Below are positions 7,553-16,127 of a DNA stretch of 44,475 bases, in pieces. The stretch is from positions 1-44,475 of the forward strand of contig NZ_WHVV01000022.1 of NCBI RefSeq assembly GCF_009650995.1, written 5' to 3'. The notes under the pieces are model-generated. The model had not been told where the DNA came from and did not search any database. It saw nothing but the letters and a program-made list of their open reading frames with translations. Every line of letters starts with the position of its first letter. The first letter of the stretch is position 1. The stretch comes from Sporosarcina cascadiensis. GTDB lineage: Bacteria; Bacillota; Bacilli; Bacillales_A; Planococcaceae. A program made the translations under genes and the position numbers.

Positions 7553-8020
7553 TACAACCAGTGTCAGAGGAGACATGAAGTTTTGCTTCTTCACCAGTGT
7601 TTGAACGTTGGTTGGATGAATGCGTATGGCAGTAAATTCTAGATCATGAAAGTGTCTTTCATAATCAGCGAATCCTAATTTTATCAGCTGTTTACATGAA
7701 CAAAAGCTCCCTGCTTTTGTAAAGGCGCTCTTTTTTGCTCTTCATACCGCAAGGCAGAAAGTTAGCACCCAGTAGCCAGTAACGAATCTCCATTTGGCTT
7801 TTCTACGTAAGTACCCTTGCTAAATCCATCGGTTTCCAAAAGGGAATCTGCCGAATGTTTTTATTCGGAACTAAAAAACCTCACAGTTATGACTTTTCAA
7901 TGAACTTTGTTTTATGCAGCCGCGTTCGAGGGTAAAGAAGCAAACAGGCATCTTTAGAGAATTTCAGACAATGAACATTTGTGCAGAGCACACAAATGAC
8001 AAGACTTGGAGGAAAACTGT
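7553..8020 (+). promoter_or_regulatory. Long 5' leader of ectABC
   Basis: About 460 untranslated bases lie between the predicted start point and ectA. They hold several short hairpins: ATGAAAG-TGT-CTTTCAT (about 7647-7663), ACAAAAGC-TCCCT-GCTTTTGT (7700-7720) followed after ten bases by six T, and CCGAAT-GTTTTT-ATTCGG (7851-7868). It matches no riboswitch family I know. No convincing gene is present; the short frame from 7914 lacks a ribosome site and overlaps ectA. Confidence 0.5.
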
Positions 8021-8545
8021 TTGCAGAAACATCATAAGTATTCGATTGCAGGATATGATCCAAACGATCCCTATTCGTTCCGTACGCCGACTGTCAAAGA
8101 CGGTAAATGGATCTGGCAGCTAGTGAAAGATACAGGAGTGCTTGATGTGAATTCTCCTTACAGCTATTTGCTGTGGGCGGATCAATTCAGTGAAACGAGT
8201 ATCGTTGTGGAAGATCACGGCAAAGTTGTCGGTTTCATCTCAGGGTTCATTCAGCCGAAAGCACCGGATACGCTGTTTATCTGGCAGGTCGCTGTTGATG
8301 AATCGGCACGCGGACAGGGCTTGGCTTCCCGCATGCTGCACGCTATTCTGCAGAGACCGGTATGCCGAATTGTTCAGTACTTGGAAGCGACAGTCACCCC
8401 GACCAACATTCCGTCCACGAAGCTCTTTAAAGGGCTGGCACGAGATTTGCAAACGGAGTGTGCAGTTTCGGAAGGCTATACGGCCGGCCACTTCCCGGGC
8501 GGCGAGCACGAAGCGGAAGAATTGTTCCGTATCGGGCCATTCTAA
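8021..8545 (+). CDS. ectA: L-2,4-diaminobutyrate N-gamma-acetyltransferase
   Basis: 174 aa GNAT enzyme, first committed acetylation step of ectoine synthesis (diaminobutyrate plus acetyl-CoA). The frame opens at a TTG at 8006, but that segment contains the GGAGG site, so the TTG at 8021 eight bases after it is the better start. Seen: SYLLWADQF, the acetyl-CoA loop VDESARGQGLASRML, and YLEATVTPTNIPSTKLFKGL, all typical of EctA. First gene of ectABC, followed by ectB after 65 bases. Confidence 0.93.
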   Translation: MQKHHKYSIAGYDPNDPYSFRTPTVKDGKWIWQLVKDTGVLDVNSPYSYLLWADQFSETSIVVEDHGKVVGFISGFIQPKAPDTLFIWQVAVDESARGQGLASRMLHAILQRPVCRIVQYLEATVTPTNIPSTKLFKGLARDLQTECAVSEGYTAGHFPGGEHEAEELFRIGPF

Positions 8546-8610
8546 GCAATAGGCCGGCTGCCGCACAGGACACGTGAAAATACTAAATCTAACGGAGGAA
8601 TTAATTACAC

Positions 8611-9891
8611 ATGGTACTGACAAAAAGTCAGAAGGTAATGGAAGTATTCGAAAATCGTGAGTCGCAAGTGAGAAGTTACAGCAGAAGTTTCCCAACAGTA
8701 TTCGAGAGAGCAAAAGGCTACAAGATGTGGGATACGGAAGGTAAGGAGTATATTGACTTCTTTGCCGGAGCGGGTGCTTTGAACTACGGTCACAACAATG
8801 AAAAAATGAAACAGAAATTGGTCGACTATATTATGGACGATGGCATCGCGCACAGTCTGGATATGGGTACGACAGTTCGAAAAGAATTTCTTGAACGATT
8901 TAACGAAGTGATCTTGGAGCCGAGAAACATGAAATATAAAGTCATGTTTCCTGGACCTACAGGGACAAATACAGTGGAAAGTGCGCTGAAAATTGCCCGC
9001 AAAGTGACAGGACGCCAGAACGTGATCAGCTTTACGAATGGTTTTCACGGCATGACACTCGGGGCGTTGTCGGTTACAGGAAATTCTTATAACCGCGGCG
9101 GTGCAGGTGTGCCGTTGAACAATACGACATCGATGCCCTTCGATACATTTTTAGAAGAAGGTCAGTCATTGACATTCCTTAAGAAGTATCTGGCTGACGC
9201 GAGCAGCGGACTGGATCTGCCGGCGGCAATGATTTTGGAAACCGTTCAGGGTGAGGGCGGAATCAATCCTGCAAGCTTTGAGTGGCTGCGTGAAGTAGAG
9301 CGTCTTTGCCGTAATTACGATATCTTACTGATTGTTGACGACGTGCAGGCAGGCTGCGGGCGTACCGGAACTTTCTTCAGTTTCGAACCGGCGGGCATCA
9401 AGCCTGATATCGTTTGCCTGTCAAAGTCTATTGGAGGGTACGGACTGCCGTTGGCCATTACGCTGATCAAACCGGACTATGATAAATTCGGTCCGGCTGA
9501 GCATAATGGAACGTTCCGCGGCAACAACATGGCAATTTTAACAGCTACAGAAGCTCTGTCGTACTGGGAAACAGATGAATTCGCTAAATCGGTACAAGAA
9601 AAATCCAAGCTTATTACCAAGCGTATGGAAACAATTGTAGAGGATTATCCTCAATTAAAGGCTACAACACGAGGCCGCGGCTTCATGCAGGGTATCGTCT
9701 GCGGTGAAGGCAAAGAAGATTATGCAGATAAAATCTGTGCAAAGGCCTTTGAAAAAGGACTGATCATCGAAACGTCCGGACCAGAAGGGGAAGTGGTGAA
9801 ATTCCTCGGCTCCCTGACTATGGATGAAAAAGGAATCCATAAAGGGTTCGATATATTAGAAAAAGCGATTGAAGAAGTCGTCAAGAAATAA
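8611..9891 (+). CDS. ectB: Diaminobutyrate-2-oxoglutarate transaminase
   Basis: 426 aa class III PLP aminotransferase making L-2,4-diaminobutyrate from aspartate semialdehyde and glutamate. Seen: [18 protein letters not shown] for cofactor phosphate binding, [22 protein letters not shown] with the pyridine-nitrogen Asp, and the Schiff-base Lys272 in LSKSIGGYG. Length is normal for EctB. ATG has GGAGG upstream. It is followed 12 bases later by ectC. Confidence 0.96.
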   Translation: MVLTKSQKVMEVFENRESQVRSYSRSFPTVFERAKGYKMWDTEGKEYIDFFAGAGALNYGHNNEKMKQKLVDYIMDDGIAHSLDMGTTVRKEFLERFNEVILEPRNMKYKVMFPGPTGTNTVESALKIARKVTGRQNVISFTNGFHGMTLGALSVTGNSYNRGGAGVPLNNTTSMPFDTFLEEGQSLTFLKKYLADASSGLDLPAAMILETVQGEGGINPASFEWLREVERLCRNYDILLIVDDVQAGCGRTGTFFSFEPAGIKPDIVCLSKSIGGYGLPLAITLIKPDYDKFGPAEHNGTFRGNNMAILTATEALSYWETDEFAKSVQEKSKLITKRMETIVEDYPQLKATTRGRGFMQGIVCGEGKEDYADKICAKAFEKGLIIETSGPEGEVVKFLGSLTMDEKGIHKGFDILEKAIEEVVKK

Positions 9892-9903
9892 GGAGAGATA
9901 CTT

Positions 9904-10293
9904 TTGATTGTACGTAACTTAGATGAAATTATTGGCAGTGAGAACGAAACGAAGGCAGAAACGTGGTCCAGCCGCCGTTTCTTATTGAAAAAAGATAATA
10001 TGGGTTTTTCATTCCATGAAACGATTATTTATGCCGGAACAGAAACGCATATTCATTATCAGAACCATTTGGAAGCTGTGTACTGTGTTGCCGGAGACGG
10101 TGAAATTGAAACGACGTCGGACGGTAAAGTATATCCGATTAAAAACGGCACGATGTATGCTTTGAATGAAAATGATGAGCATTATCTGCGTGGCGGCAAA
10201 GAGGATATGCGCTTAATCTGCGTATTTAATCCGCCGCTTGTCGGAACAGAAACACATGATGAGAACGGTGTTTATCCTTTATTGGAAGACTGA
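9904..10293 (+). CDS. ectC: L-ectoine synthase
   Basis: 129 aa cupin that cyclises N-gamma-acetyldiaminobutyrate to ectoine. Seen: the N-terminal [11 protein letters not shown], the metal-binding cupin stretch [19 protein letters not shown], and [11 protein letters not shown] with its later ligand His. Start is TTG seven bases after AGGAGAG. Last gene of the operon; no ectD hydroxylase follows, so ectoine and not hydroxyectoine is the expected product from this locus. Confidence 0.96.
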   Translation: MIVRNLDEIIGSENETKAETWSSRRFLLKKDNMGFSFHETIIYAGTETHIHYQNHLEAVYCVAGDGEIETTSDGKVYPIKNGTMYALNENDEHYLRGGKEDMRLICVFNPPLVGTETHDENGVYPLLED

Positions 10294-10305
10294 ATAACAA
10301 AATAG

Positions 10306-10343
10306 AAGCTCCAAAGCAGAAAGTTTCCTGCTTTGGAGCTTTT
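10306..10343 (+). terminator. Terminator after ectC
   Basis: Near-perfect 14-base stem AAGCTCCAAAGCAG / CTGCTTTGGAGCTT followed by TTC. The T-run is short but the stem is strong. Confidence 0.85.
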
Positions 10344-10448
10344 CGCCTTGACAGAAGTTAACTACAAGGTATCGGCAATTATGATTTCAGTGAATACTTA
10401 CCGATTAACAGGAGAGAATGTACATAGCACAAACAAGGAGGCAGAAAC

Positions 10449-11045
10449 ATGTGGAAATTACACGGCGTTATACTGGGCGCTATTTTATTGACGGCCGGCT
10501 GCAGCAGCGCAGCCAAGGAAAAGGTGCCGGTCAGCGGCAGTGGAGAAAGTGGAGTGAAGCAGCAGGAGAAGGCGGCATCAGAAGTTAATGCTCCGATTAT
10601 CAATACGGAAGGGGAGAGCATCGGTTCAGCTGTCATACGTGCTGAAGAAAGCGGCGTAGCAATGGATATCACTGTGACAGGCCTTACACCAGGCAAGCAT
10701 GGTATCCATATCCATGAACATGGCGTATGTACGGCGCCTGACTTTAAAGCATCTGCGGGGGGGCATTTCAACCCCGGCGGCAAAGAACATGGTTTTGACA
10801 ATCCCAAAGGGTACCATGCAGGAGATTTAGAAAATATTGAAGCGGATGAAAACGGCAATGCAGCAGTCCTGATCACGACAGATGCTGTGACGCTGGAACT
10901 TGGCAAAGAAAATTCATTGCTTGACGGCGGTGGAAAAGCGCTGGTCATACATGAAGGAGAAGACGACTACAAAACGGATCCGGCAGGAAATTCAGGCACA
11001 CCATTTGCCTGTGCGGAAATAACATCTGAGAACCTTTCTGAATAA
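10449..11045 (+). CDS. sodC: Cu/Zn superoxide dismutase, lipoprotein
   Basis: 198 aa. Signal peptide with lipobox LTAGC (Cys18), a low-complexity linker to about residue 45, then the SodC fold. Copper ligands His87, His89 (HIHEHG), His106 (GGHFNP) and His168 (VIHEGE) are present, as are zinc ligands His114, His123 and Asp126 and the disulfide pair Cys94/Cys188. The active site therefore looks complete, unlike the B. subtilis YojM protein, which is known to lack a copper ligand. It should dismutate external superoxide at the membrane surface. GGAGG precedes the ATG; a terminator follows. Confidence 0.95.
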   Translation: MWKLHGVILGAILLTAGCSSAAKEKVPVSGSGESGVKQQEKAASEVNAPIINTEGESIGSAVIRAEESGVAMDITVTGLTPGKHGIHIHEHGVCTAPDFKASAGGHFNPGGKEHGFDNPKGYHAGDLENIEADENGNAAVLITTDAVTLELGKENSLLDGGGKALVIHEGEDDYKTDPAGNSGTPFACAEITSENLSE

Positions 11046-11054
11046 TTGACAGTC

Positions 11055-11088
11055 AGCAGTTCCTCTTTTATGAGGAGCTGTTTTTTTG
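11055..11088 (+). terminator. Terminator after sodC
   Basis: CAGTTCCTC-TTTTAT-GAGGAGCTG stem with one wobble, then seven T. Confidence 0.92.
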
Positions 11089-11207
11089 TACGGTGTTGCG
11101 ATTATTGTTTATAGAACGCTGTGACACTGGGAGCCGCAGCGTTTCCGCGGAACACTGCAGCTCACTTTCTGATTTTGGGGATTCACCCAGCGGTTTTATG
11201 CACGTCT

Positions 11208-11480
11208 TCAAAACTGCCCGTAATTAGTGCGTTCCATGTTTTTTATTTTTTTGGTCAGGTAATCCAGCTGTATTTGCATTTGCTCCAGTTGACTTGCCTG
11301 ATCGGATGTTTGACTGTCGTTTTCTGCATGTATCAATTCCTGCAGTGCAATTGCTGCAGCCAGTGTTTGAAGACCATCGCCTAATGTGGAAAGAGCAGAA
11401 CCAATAAATGAAAGTTTGGCCGCGTAAATTTCCGCAGACTCCATCTTCTTCTCTTCCTGCTTATTATCTTCATTATTCAT
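11208..11480 (-). CDS. Hypothetical small protein
   Basis: 90 aa, family not recognised. The N-terminus is charged (EDNKQEEKK), the middle (about residues 20-50) is a hydrophobic Ala/Leu-rich helix, and the C-terminus (about 55-85) is a Gln/Leu/Lys-rich likely coiled coil. The charged-helix-coil layout resembles small Bacillales cytosolic or membrane-associated proteins without assigned function. It stands alone on the minus strand facing sodC; a TTCATT-overlapping start has a weak GAGG-type site upstream. Confidence 0.65.
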   Translation of the reverse strand: MNNEDNKQEEKKMESAEIYAAKLSFIGSALSTLGDGLQTLAAAIALQELIHAENDSQTSDQASQLEQMQIQLDYLTKKIKNMERTNYGQF

Positions 11481-11554
11481 TCGTTCACATCCTCAATAAT
11501 AAGATGGGTTCTTCTTATATATATGAGGCGTGTAACGAAACCATACTTCAAATG

Positions 11555-11583
11555 AAAAAGACGCCCCATAAAAGGAGCGTCTT
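11555..11583 (-). terminator. Terminator of the DUF2653/Tim44-like pair
   Basis: On the minus strand AAGACGCTCC-TTTTAT-GGGGCGTCTT followed by five T, directly after the stop at 11590. Confidence 0.9.
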
Positions 11584-11589
11584 GTCATA

Positions 11590-11880
11590 TTATCTTACAA
11601 CCGCAATAATGCCTTCTTCATCATCCAGTTTCAACTGAATGCCGGCAGCCATCGGATCCATATCCAAATACTGCTCGATCCATAAACGGAGTGCTTCGAC
11701 GAGACGTGCTGTATTCAGCTGATGGACCTGGCCGTTCAGCTCTGCTTCAGCAGAAAAGCCTTCCTCATCGTCATACGCAAGCTCAACTTCCACATCGTCC
11801 GGCATCGCGCGTGCTTCTTTCGCAATCAGCACACAGACCGCGTTCGCCACATCCTGCTCAATAATTATCTGCTGTTCCAT
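11590..11880 (-). CDS. YxcD-like (DUF2653) protein
   Basis: 96 aa acidic protein. The pattern IIEQDVANAVCVLIAKEARAMPDDVEVELAYDDE matches my recollection of the DUF2653/YxcD family of Bacillus; function is unknown. It overlaps the upstream membrane-protein gene by 16 bases, so the two are probably translated together. No signal peptide or catalytic motif is seen. Confidence 0.75.
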   Translation of the reverse strand: MEQQIIIEQDVANAVCVLIAKEARAMPDDVEVELAYDDEEGFSAEAELNGQVHQLNTARLVEALRLWIEQYLDMDPMAAGIQLKLDDEEGIIAVVR

Positions 11881-12311
11881 TGGTTCATATCCTCATTTTT
11901 CTTCCGTTCTTTTTCTTTGAAGATCGCGAAAATCTTCCGTACCAATGAAATGATGAAAACGATGGCGATGACGTTGATCATCAAACCGAGGAATGATCCG
12001 AGCATACCCATATTAGCGAACAGGCTGCCGAATAACAGACCGGCCAGTCCACCGACTAACAAACCTTTCATCAGGCCGCCGCCCATGCCGGGTTTCGATG
12101 TTTTACCGGCAGCTGTTGTATTATTGTTTTGTTTCGTTTGATCTTGTTTCTTTTCGATCTTATTAGGCTGTACACGGTTTGGTGTACTGAAACTTTTCTT
12201 ACCAGACTTGTATCCGCGTGCTTCTGCTGTAATATTATCCTGGAAAACGATGTTTCCGATCGGCGACAGAATTAATGTCGCGGCCAAGAAAAATGCTGCA
12301 ATTTTTTTCAA
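11865..12311 (-). CDS. Tim44-like membrane protein
   Basis: 148 aa. Signal peptide or first membrane segment (residues 1-25), a Lys/Asn/Gln-rich external linker with RGYKSGKKSFSTP, a Gly-rich helix (MGGGLMKGLLVGGLAGLLFGSLF), then a second hydrophobic helix (about 108-130) and a basic tail. The SGK-SF-P stretch and Gly-rich helix are typical of the short bacterial Tim44-like proteins, but the C-terminal Tim44 domain itself is missing or very short. Function unknown. Confidence 0.7.
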   Translation of the reverse strand: MKKIAAFFLAATLILSPIGNIVFQDNITAEARGYKSGKKSFSTPNRVQPNKIEKKQDQTKQNNNTTAAGKTSKPGMGGGLMKGLLVGGLAGLLFGSLFANMGMLGSFLGLMINVIAIVFIISLVRKIFAIFKEKERKKNEDMNQWNSR

Positions 12312-12408
12312 TTCGTATTCTCCTTTAATGCTTAATAAGGTCCTCCTGTTACGCGAAGGCCTTCCCTCTATTTTAATAGATTGTCGGACAAATTGAAAGC
12401 AAACCTAC

Positions 12409-13536
12409 CTACTTAGAGAAGAAATTCTCTGTATAAAAAGGCTGTTCTTTGTCATTAAAATCCACACCGATACCGAGGAACTGATAATCGCGGATTAAAA
12501 TATTCTCACGGTGACCTTTGGAATTCATCAAACCTTCGTGGGCGAAGATGCTGCTCGACTGGCCGTACGCCAAGTTTTCACCGGCACTGACAAATTTCAC
12601 GCCGTCCTTTTTCATTCGGTCAAAAGGGGATTCGCCCTGCAGATTCTCATGACTGAAATAATCATGCGCCGCCATGTCTACGCTATGTTTTCGGGCGGTG
12701 GCAGATGCCAGCTCATCATACGTCAAAATCGATCGGCCATGGCGCACTCTTGCCGCATTGGTCAAATCAAAGAGCTGTATTTCAAAGCCTTTTCTCATAG
12801 CATCATTCTGCGGTGCATAAAGTGCGGTCTTTTTTTGCTCGAGCTTATCAGAAATCAGCTGGACAGCCGTCACGGTCTGATCCTGATGCAGATCATAGAA
12901 AACATACGTATAGACACCATCCGAATGAAATATGTCCATTCCCTCATCATCCTGCAATTTATAAATATTTGTGCCTTTGCGGATTTCCGTAATCGGTTCG
13001 CCTGCAATTTCACGGACTTCTGCTTTTGGCACGCCGTATTCGATTCCTATTGAGGAAGAAATTAAGCGGTCATTGGTATAGATGGCATTGACACGGCGCT
13101 GAATGTCATAAGACAGCATGACGAAATTCTGGTAATTCTCATGAAACGTCAGCCACTCGGTGCCGTATTCATTGACAGATTTACGTGCGGGTTCGCCAAG
13201 TTCGGCTTTTACATCGGCTTCCGTCATGCCGATTTGGATATTATGAATAGACAGAGCCCCCTGCGCCGGTGTTGCGAGCGCCGGCTGGGCGACTTCTTCA
13301 GGCGCACGTGATTCTGCTGTTTTATTGGAGACAAAGGCTACAATTGTTGTAATGGTCTGTTTTGTATAATCAAGCACAGATTCAACCATTTCTTCATCAA
13401 GCACAGATTCTACGCGCGCATCCAGCGGGTCCAGAAATGACAGGTCCGCGTACTTGGAAACGGGTCCTTCCCATAAAGGCTTGGCAGCGTATAAAATCAC
13501 GATGAGAAACAGCAGTTGAAAAAGGCGTTTGAACAT
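12409..13536 (-). CDS. CAP-domain protein, YlbC-like
   Basis: 375 aa. One N-terminal membrane segment (1-20), a low-complexity stretch to about 95, a CAP-associated N domain with duplicated IQIGMTEADVKAELGEP / IEYGVPKAEVREIAGEP repeats (about 96-235), and a C-terminal SCP/PR1 CAP domain (about 245-372) with HDYFSHENL, GENLAY and SKGHRENIL. This order matches B. subtilis YlbC. It is probably surface exposed; enzymatic role of such CAP domains is unknown. Transcribed alone on the minus strand. Confidence 0.87.
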   Translation of the reverse strand: MFKRLFQLLFLIVILYAAKPLWEGPVSKYADLSFLDPLDARVESVLDEEMVESVLDYTKQTITTIVAFVSNKTAESRAPEEVAQPALATPAQGALSIHNIQIGMTEADVKAELGEPARKSVNEYGTEWLTFHENYQNFVMLSYDIQRRVNAIYTNDRLISSSIGIEYGVPKAEVREIAGEPITEIRKGTNIYKLQDDEGMDIFHSDGVYTYVFYDLHQDQTVTAVQLISDKLEQKKTALYAPQNDAMRKGFEIQLFDLTNAARVRHGRSILTYDELASATARKHSVDMAAHDYFSHENLQGESPFDRMKKDGVKFVSAGENLAYGQSSSIFAHEGLMNSKGHRENILIRDYQFLGIGVDFNDKEQPFYTENFFSK

Positions 13537-13680
13537 GTGACACCCACTCCTCTTTCACATTATACTCTTTTACCGGGCCTGCAATACAGCGTAAACCGCT
13601 GAATTCATGAAATTAATCGCCAGAGCGAATGGAAAAAGGGTATACTAAACAGAATGGAGTACGGGGAAGGAGTGGATGGC

Positions 13681-13779
13681 ATGTTCGGCGGAATTAGCAG
13701 TGTACCATCCTGGTTCTATATCGTCGCATTTGCAGTCGTCATATTACTCGTCCTGTTCATCGAATGGAAAACGAGATAA
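13681..13779 (+). CDS. 32-aa single-pass membrane peptide
   Basis: MFGGISSVPSW is followed by one hydrophobic helix of about 17 residues and a basic end (EWKTR). A strong GGGAAGGAG site lies eight to nine bases before the ATG. It is 25 bases upstream of the next gene and in a different frame from it. The good ribosome site and membrane helix support a real microprotein; function unknown. Confidence 0.65.
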   Translation: MFGGISSVPSWFYIVAFAVVILLVLFIEWKTR

Positions 13780-13804
13780 CACAATAGCGGAAAGTAGGAA
13801 TGAC

Positions 13805-14266
13805 ATGTTAACATTTGAAGAGAAGCAGCAGATTATAGAGGGATTTCCGGAGTTAGTGAAAAAAGAGGTCTCCATGAAGCGACTGAATTATCATTATGAA
13901 GAATCGCTTTTCGATAAGACGGTCGTCGTGCAGCACTTGCACCCGAACGGCAACGGCTTTGTTTACGTGGCGGACGTCAAAGGCTATGAGCCGGATGAAC
14001 GCGGACTAGTTAATATCCGTGAATTCACTGCGGAGGAATTGCGTACGGTCATTAAAGCGGCAGTGGAAGCACTGGCAACAGAGCCGGCAGAAGCAGAACC
14101 GCTGTCTGAAACATGGCAGCATCCAAATGGTTCAACGCTGACTGTGCTCGAAGAAGACAGCTTTTTCAATGTGTATCACGGCGTCAATCTGGAAGAAGGT
14201 TTCGGCGATTACGGAGAAGCCGTCAGCTATCTGAAGGAAGAAGGCTTTTCATTGAAAACGAAATAA
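13805..14266 (+). CDS. Hypothetical cytosolic protein
   Basis: 153 aa from the ATG at 13805 (TAGGA upstream); the frame continues 5' but overlaps the 32-aa gene, so the internal ATG is preferred. Acidic, no membrane segment. Seen: HLHPNGNGFVYVADVKGYEPDERGLVNI near residue 45 and a C-terminal half with repeated aromatic/acidic pattern (TWQHPNGSTLTVLEED). Family not recognised. It lies between two micro-membrane genes and probably belongs to their transcript. Confidence 0.75.
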   Translation: MLTFEEKQQIIEGFPELVKKEVSMKRLNYHYEESLFDKTVVVQHLHPNGNGFVYVADVKGYEPDERGLVNIREFTAEELRTVIKAAVEALATEPAEAEPLSETWQHPNGSTLTVLEEDSFFNVYHGVNLEEGFGDYGEAVSYLKEEGFSLKTK

Positions 14267-14286
14267 TGCAATAGGAGTGAAATGGA

Positions 14287-14460
14287 ATGAAGGGGAAAAC
14301 ACTGGCAATTGGAATGGTCGTGTTTACGATCATTGTCGTGGCGGCCATCTATTTCATGGTTACAGTTACATTTAAAAATAATCCGACACAGAAGAATCAT
14401 CAATCGATGGAAGTACCTTCTTATATGGAAGCCGGCGCGTTTGGCTGGGAAATAGGATAA
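14287..14460 (+). CDS. 57-aa membrane protein
   Basis: A basic N-terminus (MKGK) and one long hydrophobic helix (about residues 5-28), then an external Asn/Gln/Ser-rich tail ending FGWEIG. AGGAGTG stands eight bases before the ATG, and a terminator follows directly. It closes a probable three-gene unit (13681-14460). Function unknown. Confidence 0.72.
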   Translation: MKGKTLAIGMVVFTIIVVAAIYFMVTVTFKNNPTQKNHQSMEVPSYMEAGAFGWEIG

Positions 14461-14466
14461 TAAAGT

Positions 14467-14500
14467 AAAGTACCTGTGCAGTGCAGGTACTTTTTATTTT
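14467..14500 (+). terminator. Terminator after the small-protein unit
   Basis: Perfect 10-base stem AAAGTACCTG / CAGGTACTTT, 7-base loop, then a T-rich tract. Confidence 0.92.
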
Positions 14501-14509
14501 GCTGTTTTG

Positions 14510-15721
14510 TCAGTAATAGTCTCTTTTAGATTTGTCCAAAACCGTTATACTCACTAGAAATCCGGATGCTAAAAAAATAAAAGATCCGATTATATAGACA
14601 AGGCGAATGCTGTAGAACTCGGCAAGAACACCAATTGCAGCCGTAAAGAAAATAATCAGCAGTGCCTCTACCACGCCAAACACACTGGAGAAGCGACCCA
14701 TAATAGACACCGGCACATGATTTTGATAAAAAGTTAAGAATCCGATGTTTGCAAACGACAAGGCAAACGCCAATGTAAAAAAGCCGGTTGAAGCCCATAC
14801 GAAGTTTTGGGAGAATGCAAAGATCAGGTAGCCAACCGGCGTAAATACGGCTCCGAAGCTGATGAGGATATTGGTTTTCAAATGGCTGGCGAATATAGCA
14901 TTTGTCAATGATCCCAGTATAATTCCGATTCCTGCTATACTGACCAGAAACCCGTAGGTACTGTCAGACAACGAAAGTACTCTAGTTGCGAATGCAGCTT
15001 CCAGTGAGTCCAATCCTGTCATAAACACAGTAATTCCGCTGAAAAGAATATACACCCACGCAATATGCCAGTTTGATTTACTGAAGTTGAGAATTTCTAA
15101 CCAGTCATTTCTGATCATGCGGAGGCTCCATTTTTCCGTCTTAACAACATCACTTTTGACGTTATCCAAGTTAGGCAGTAACAAAATAATTAAGGCCGAA
15201 ATGCATAATGCAAGGGAATTTAATTGGATTGCAAGATATGGAGAGCCGATAAGAAAGAGAAACCCGGCTATTGATGGTCCTAGTATAAAGCCGCTTGAAT
15301 TGATAAAGTTTCTTAGGGAGTTAAACCGCTGTCTATTACTCTCAGGTATCAGCTTGGTCATATAAACCATAGAGGTTGTTCCGAAGATGGAACTAGCCAT
15401 ATTGATGAGTAATACGCATAGATATATTAACAGCAGTGAATCCATATATAGCAGTAAAAGCAGTAAAAATGCTCTGATCAGGTCAAGGTAGATCAGTAAT
15501 TTTCTTTTATTTATCCGGTCAACCAGACTGCCGGACCAAAAGTTTGTGCACAGAGCGGCAACAGGGATAAGTATATAAAGAACAGATACCGCGAATGGCG
15601 ACCCTGTCATATCCAGTACAATTAGATTCAAGGCGATCAAGTAAACCCAAGCACCCAAATTCGACACGCCGATTCCCAGCAACAGCAATAAAGGATCTTT
15701 CCATTTATTTAATTTCAACAT
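14510..15721 (-). CDS. MFS transporter under T-box control
   Basis: 403 aa from the ATG at 15721, eight bases after TAGGAGTGG; an ATG 33 bases upstream lacks a site. About 12 membrane segments. It resembles the MFS_3 group (macrolide-efflux/EntS-like): LGIGVSNLGAWVYLIALNLIVLDMTGS, then WSGSLVDRINKRKLL in the loop 2-3 region. Substrate cannot be told from sequence. The upstream T-box (15755-16053) implies expression rises when a particular tRNA is uncharged, pointing to an amino acid or an amino-acid-derived compound as substrate; this is inference. Confidence 0.85.
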   Translation of the reverse strand: MLKLNKWKDPLLLLLGIGVSNLGAWVYLIALNLIVLDMTGSPFAVSVLYILIPVAALCTNFWSGSLVDRINKRKLLIYLDLIRAFLLLLLLYMDSLLLIYLCVLLINMASSIFGTTSMVYMTKLIPESNRQRFNSLRNFINSSGFILGPSIAGFLFLIGSPYLAIQLNSLALCISALIILLLPNLDNVKSDVVKTEKWSLRMIRNDWLEILNFSKSNWHIAWVYILFSGITVFMTGLDSLEAAFATRVLSLSDSTYGFLVSIAGIGIILGSLTNAIFASHLKTNILISFGAVFTPVGYLIFAFSQNFVWASTGFFTLAFALSFANIGFLTFYQNHVPVSIMGRFSSVFGVVEALLIIFFTAAIGVLAEFYSIRLVYIIGSFIFLASGFLVSITVLDKSKRDYY

Positions 15722-15754
15722 GGCAGCCACTCCTACATTCATTTTTTTGAACAC

Positions 15755-16053
15755 AAAAAAAGAAATCCCACCCTCACGTCAATAGACTTGAGGGCGAGAC
15801 TTCCTGAATGCAGAAGTTCGCGGTGCCACCCCAGTTTGTTCCTGCGTCGCCGCAAAAACCTTTTCAAGTACGCCTGCATTCTACAGCGCAGGTTTATACT
15901 CTATCTCGATAACGGGAGAACCCGGCACATAATCAATGTAATGACTATCCTATGTGCAGCTCCAAGGCTTGTTTCCATGTGTATTTGCATACTCCTTCTC
16001 AGCCGGCGGAGTTCTCTGTAACGCTTACCCACATGTACTTGTCTCTTCATCGC
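15755..16053 (-). promoter_or_regulatory. T-box riboswitch leader
   Basis: On the minus strand: stem I begins GCGATGAAGAGAC (16053), the AG-bulge/distal loop region reads ACAGAGAACTCC-GCC-GGCTGAGA, the T-box proper is GGGGTGGCACCGCG (15819-15832), and a terminator follows (CGCCCTCA ... TGAGGGTGGGA, then seven T at about 15755-15800). The stem I specifier region reads GGAAACAAGCCTTGG; the codon could be AAC (Asn), ACA (Thr) or CAA (Gln) depending on alignment. Confidence 0.93.
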
Positions 16054-16127
16054 TTATTAATGTAAATATATGTTACCATAATTCAATCATATCGACATAG
16101 CATTTCCAAGGAAGTATTTTACTATAC

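Noticed and set aside
7914..8123. 69-aa frame upstream of and overlapping ectA
   Set aside because: No Shine-Dalgarno, overlaps the ectA start, unlike any known protein.
10348..10385. TTGACA as sodC promoter
   Set aside because: The only -10-like box (TATGAT) is 26 bases away; spacing too long.
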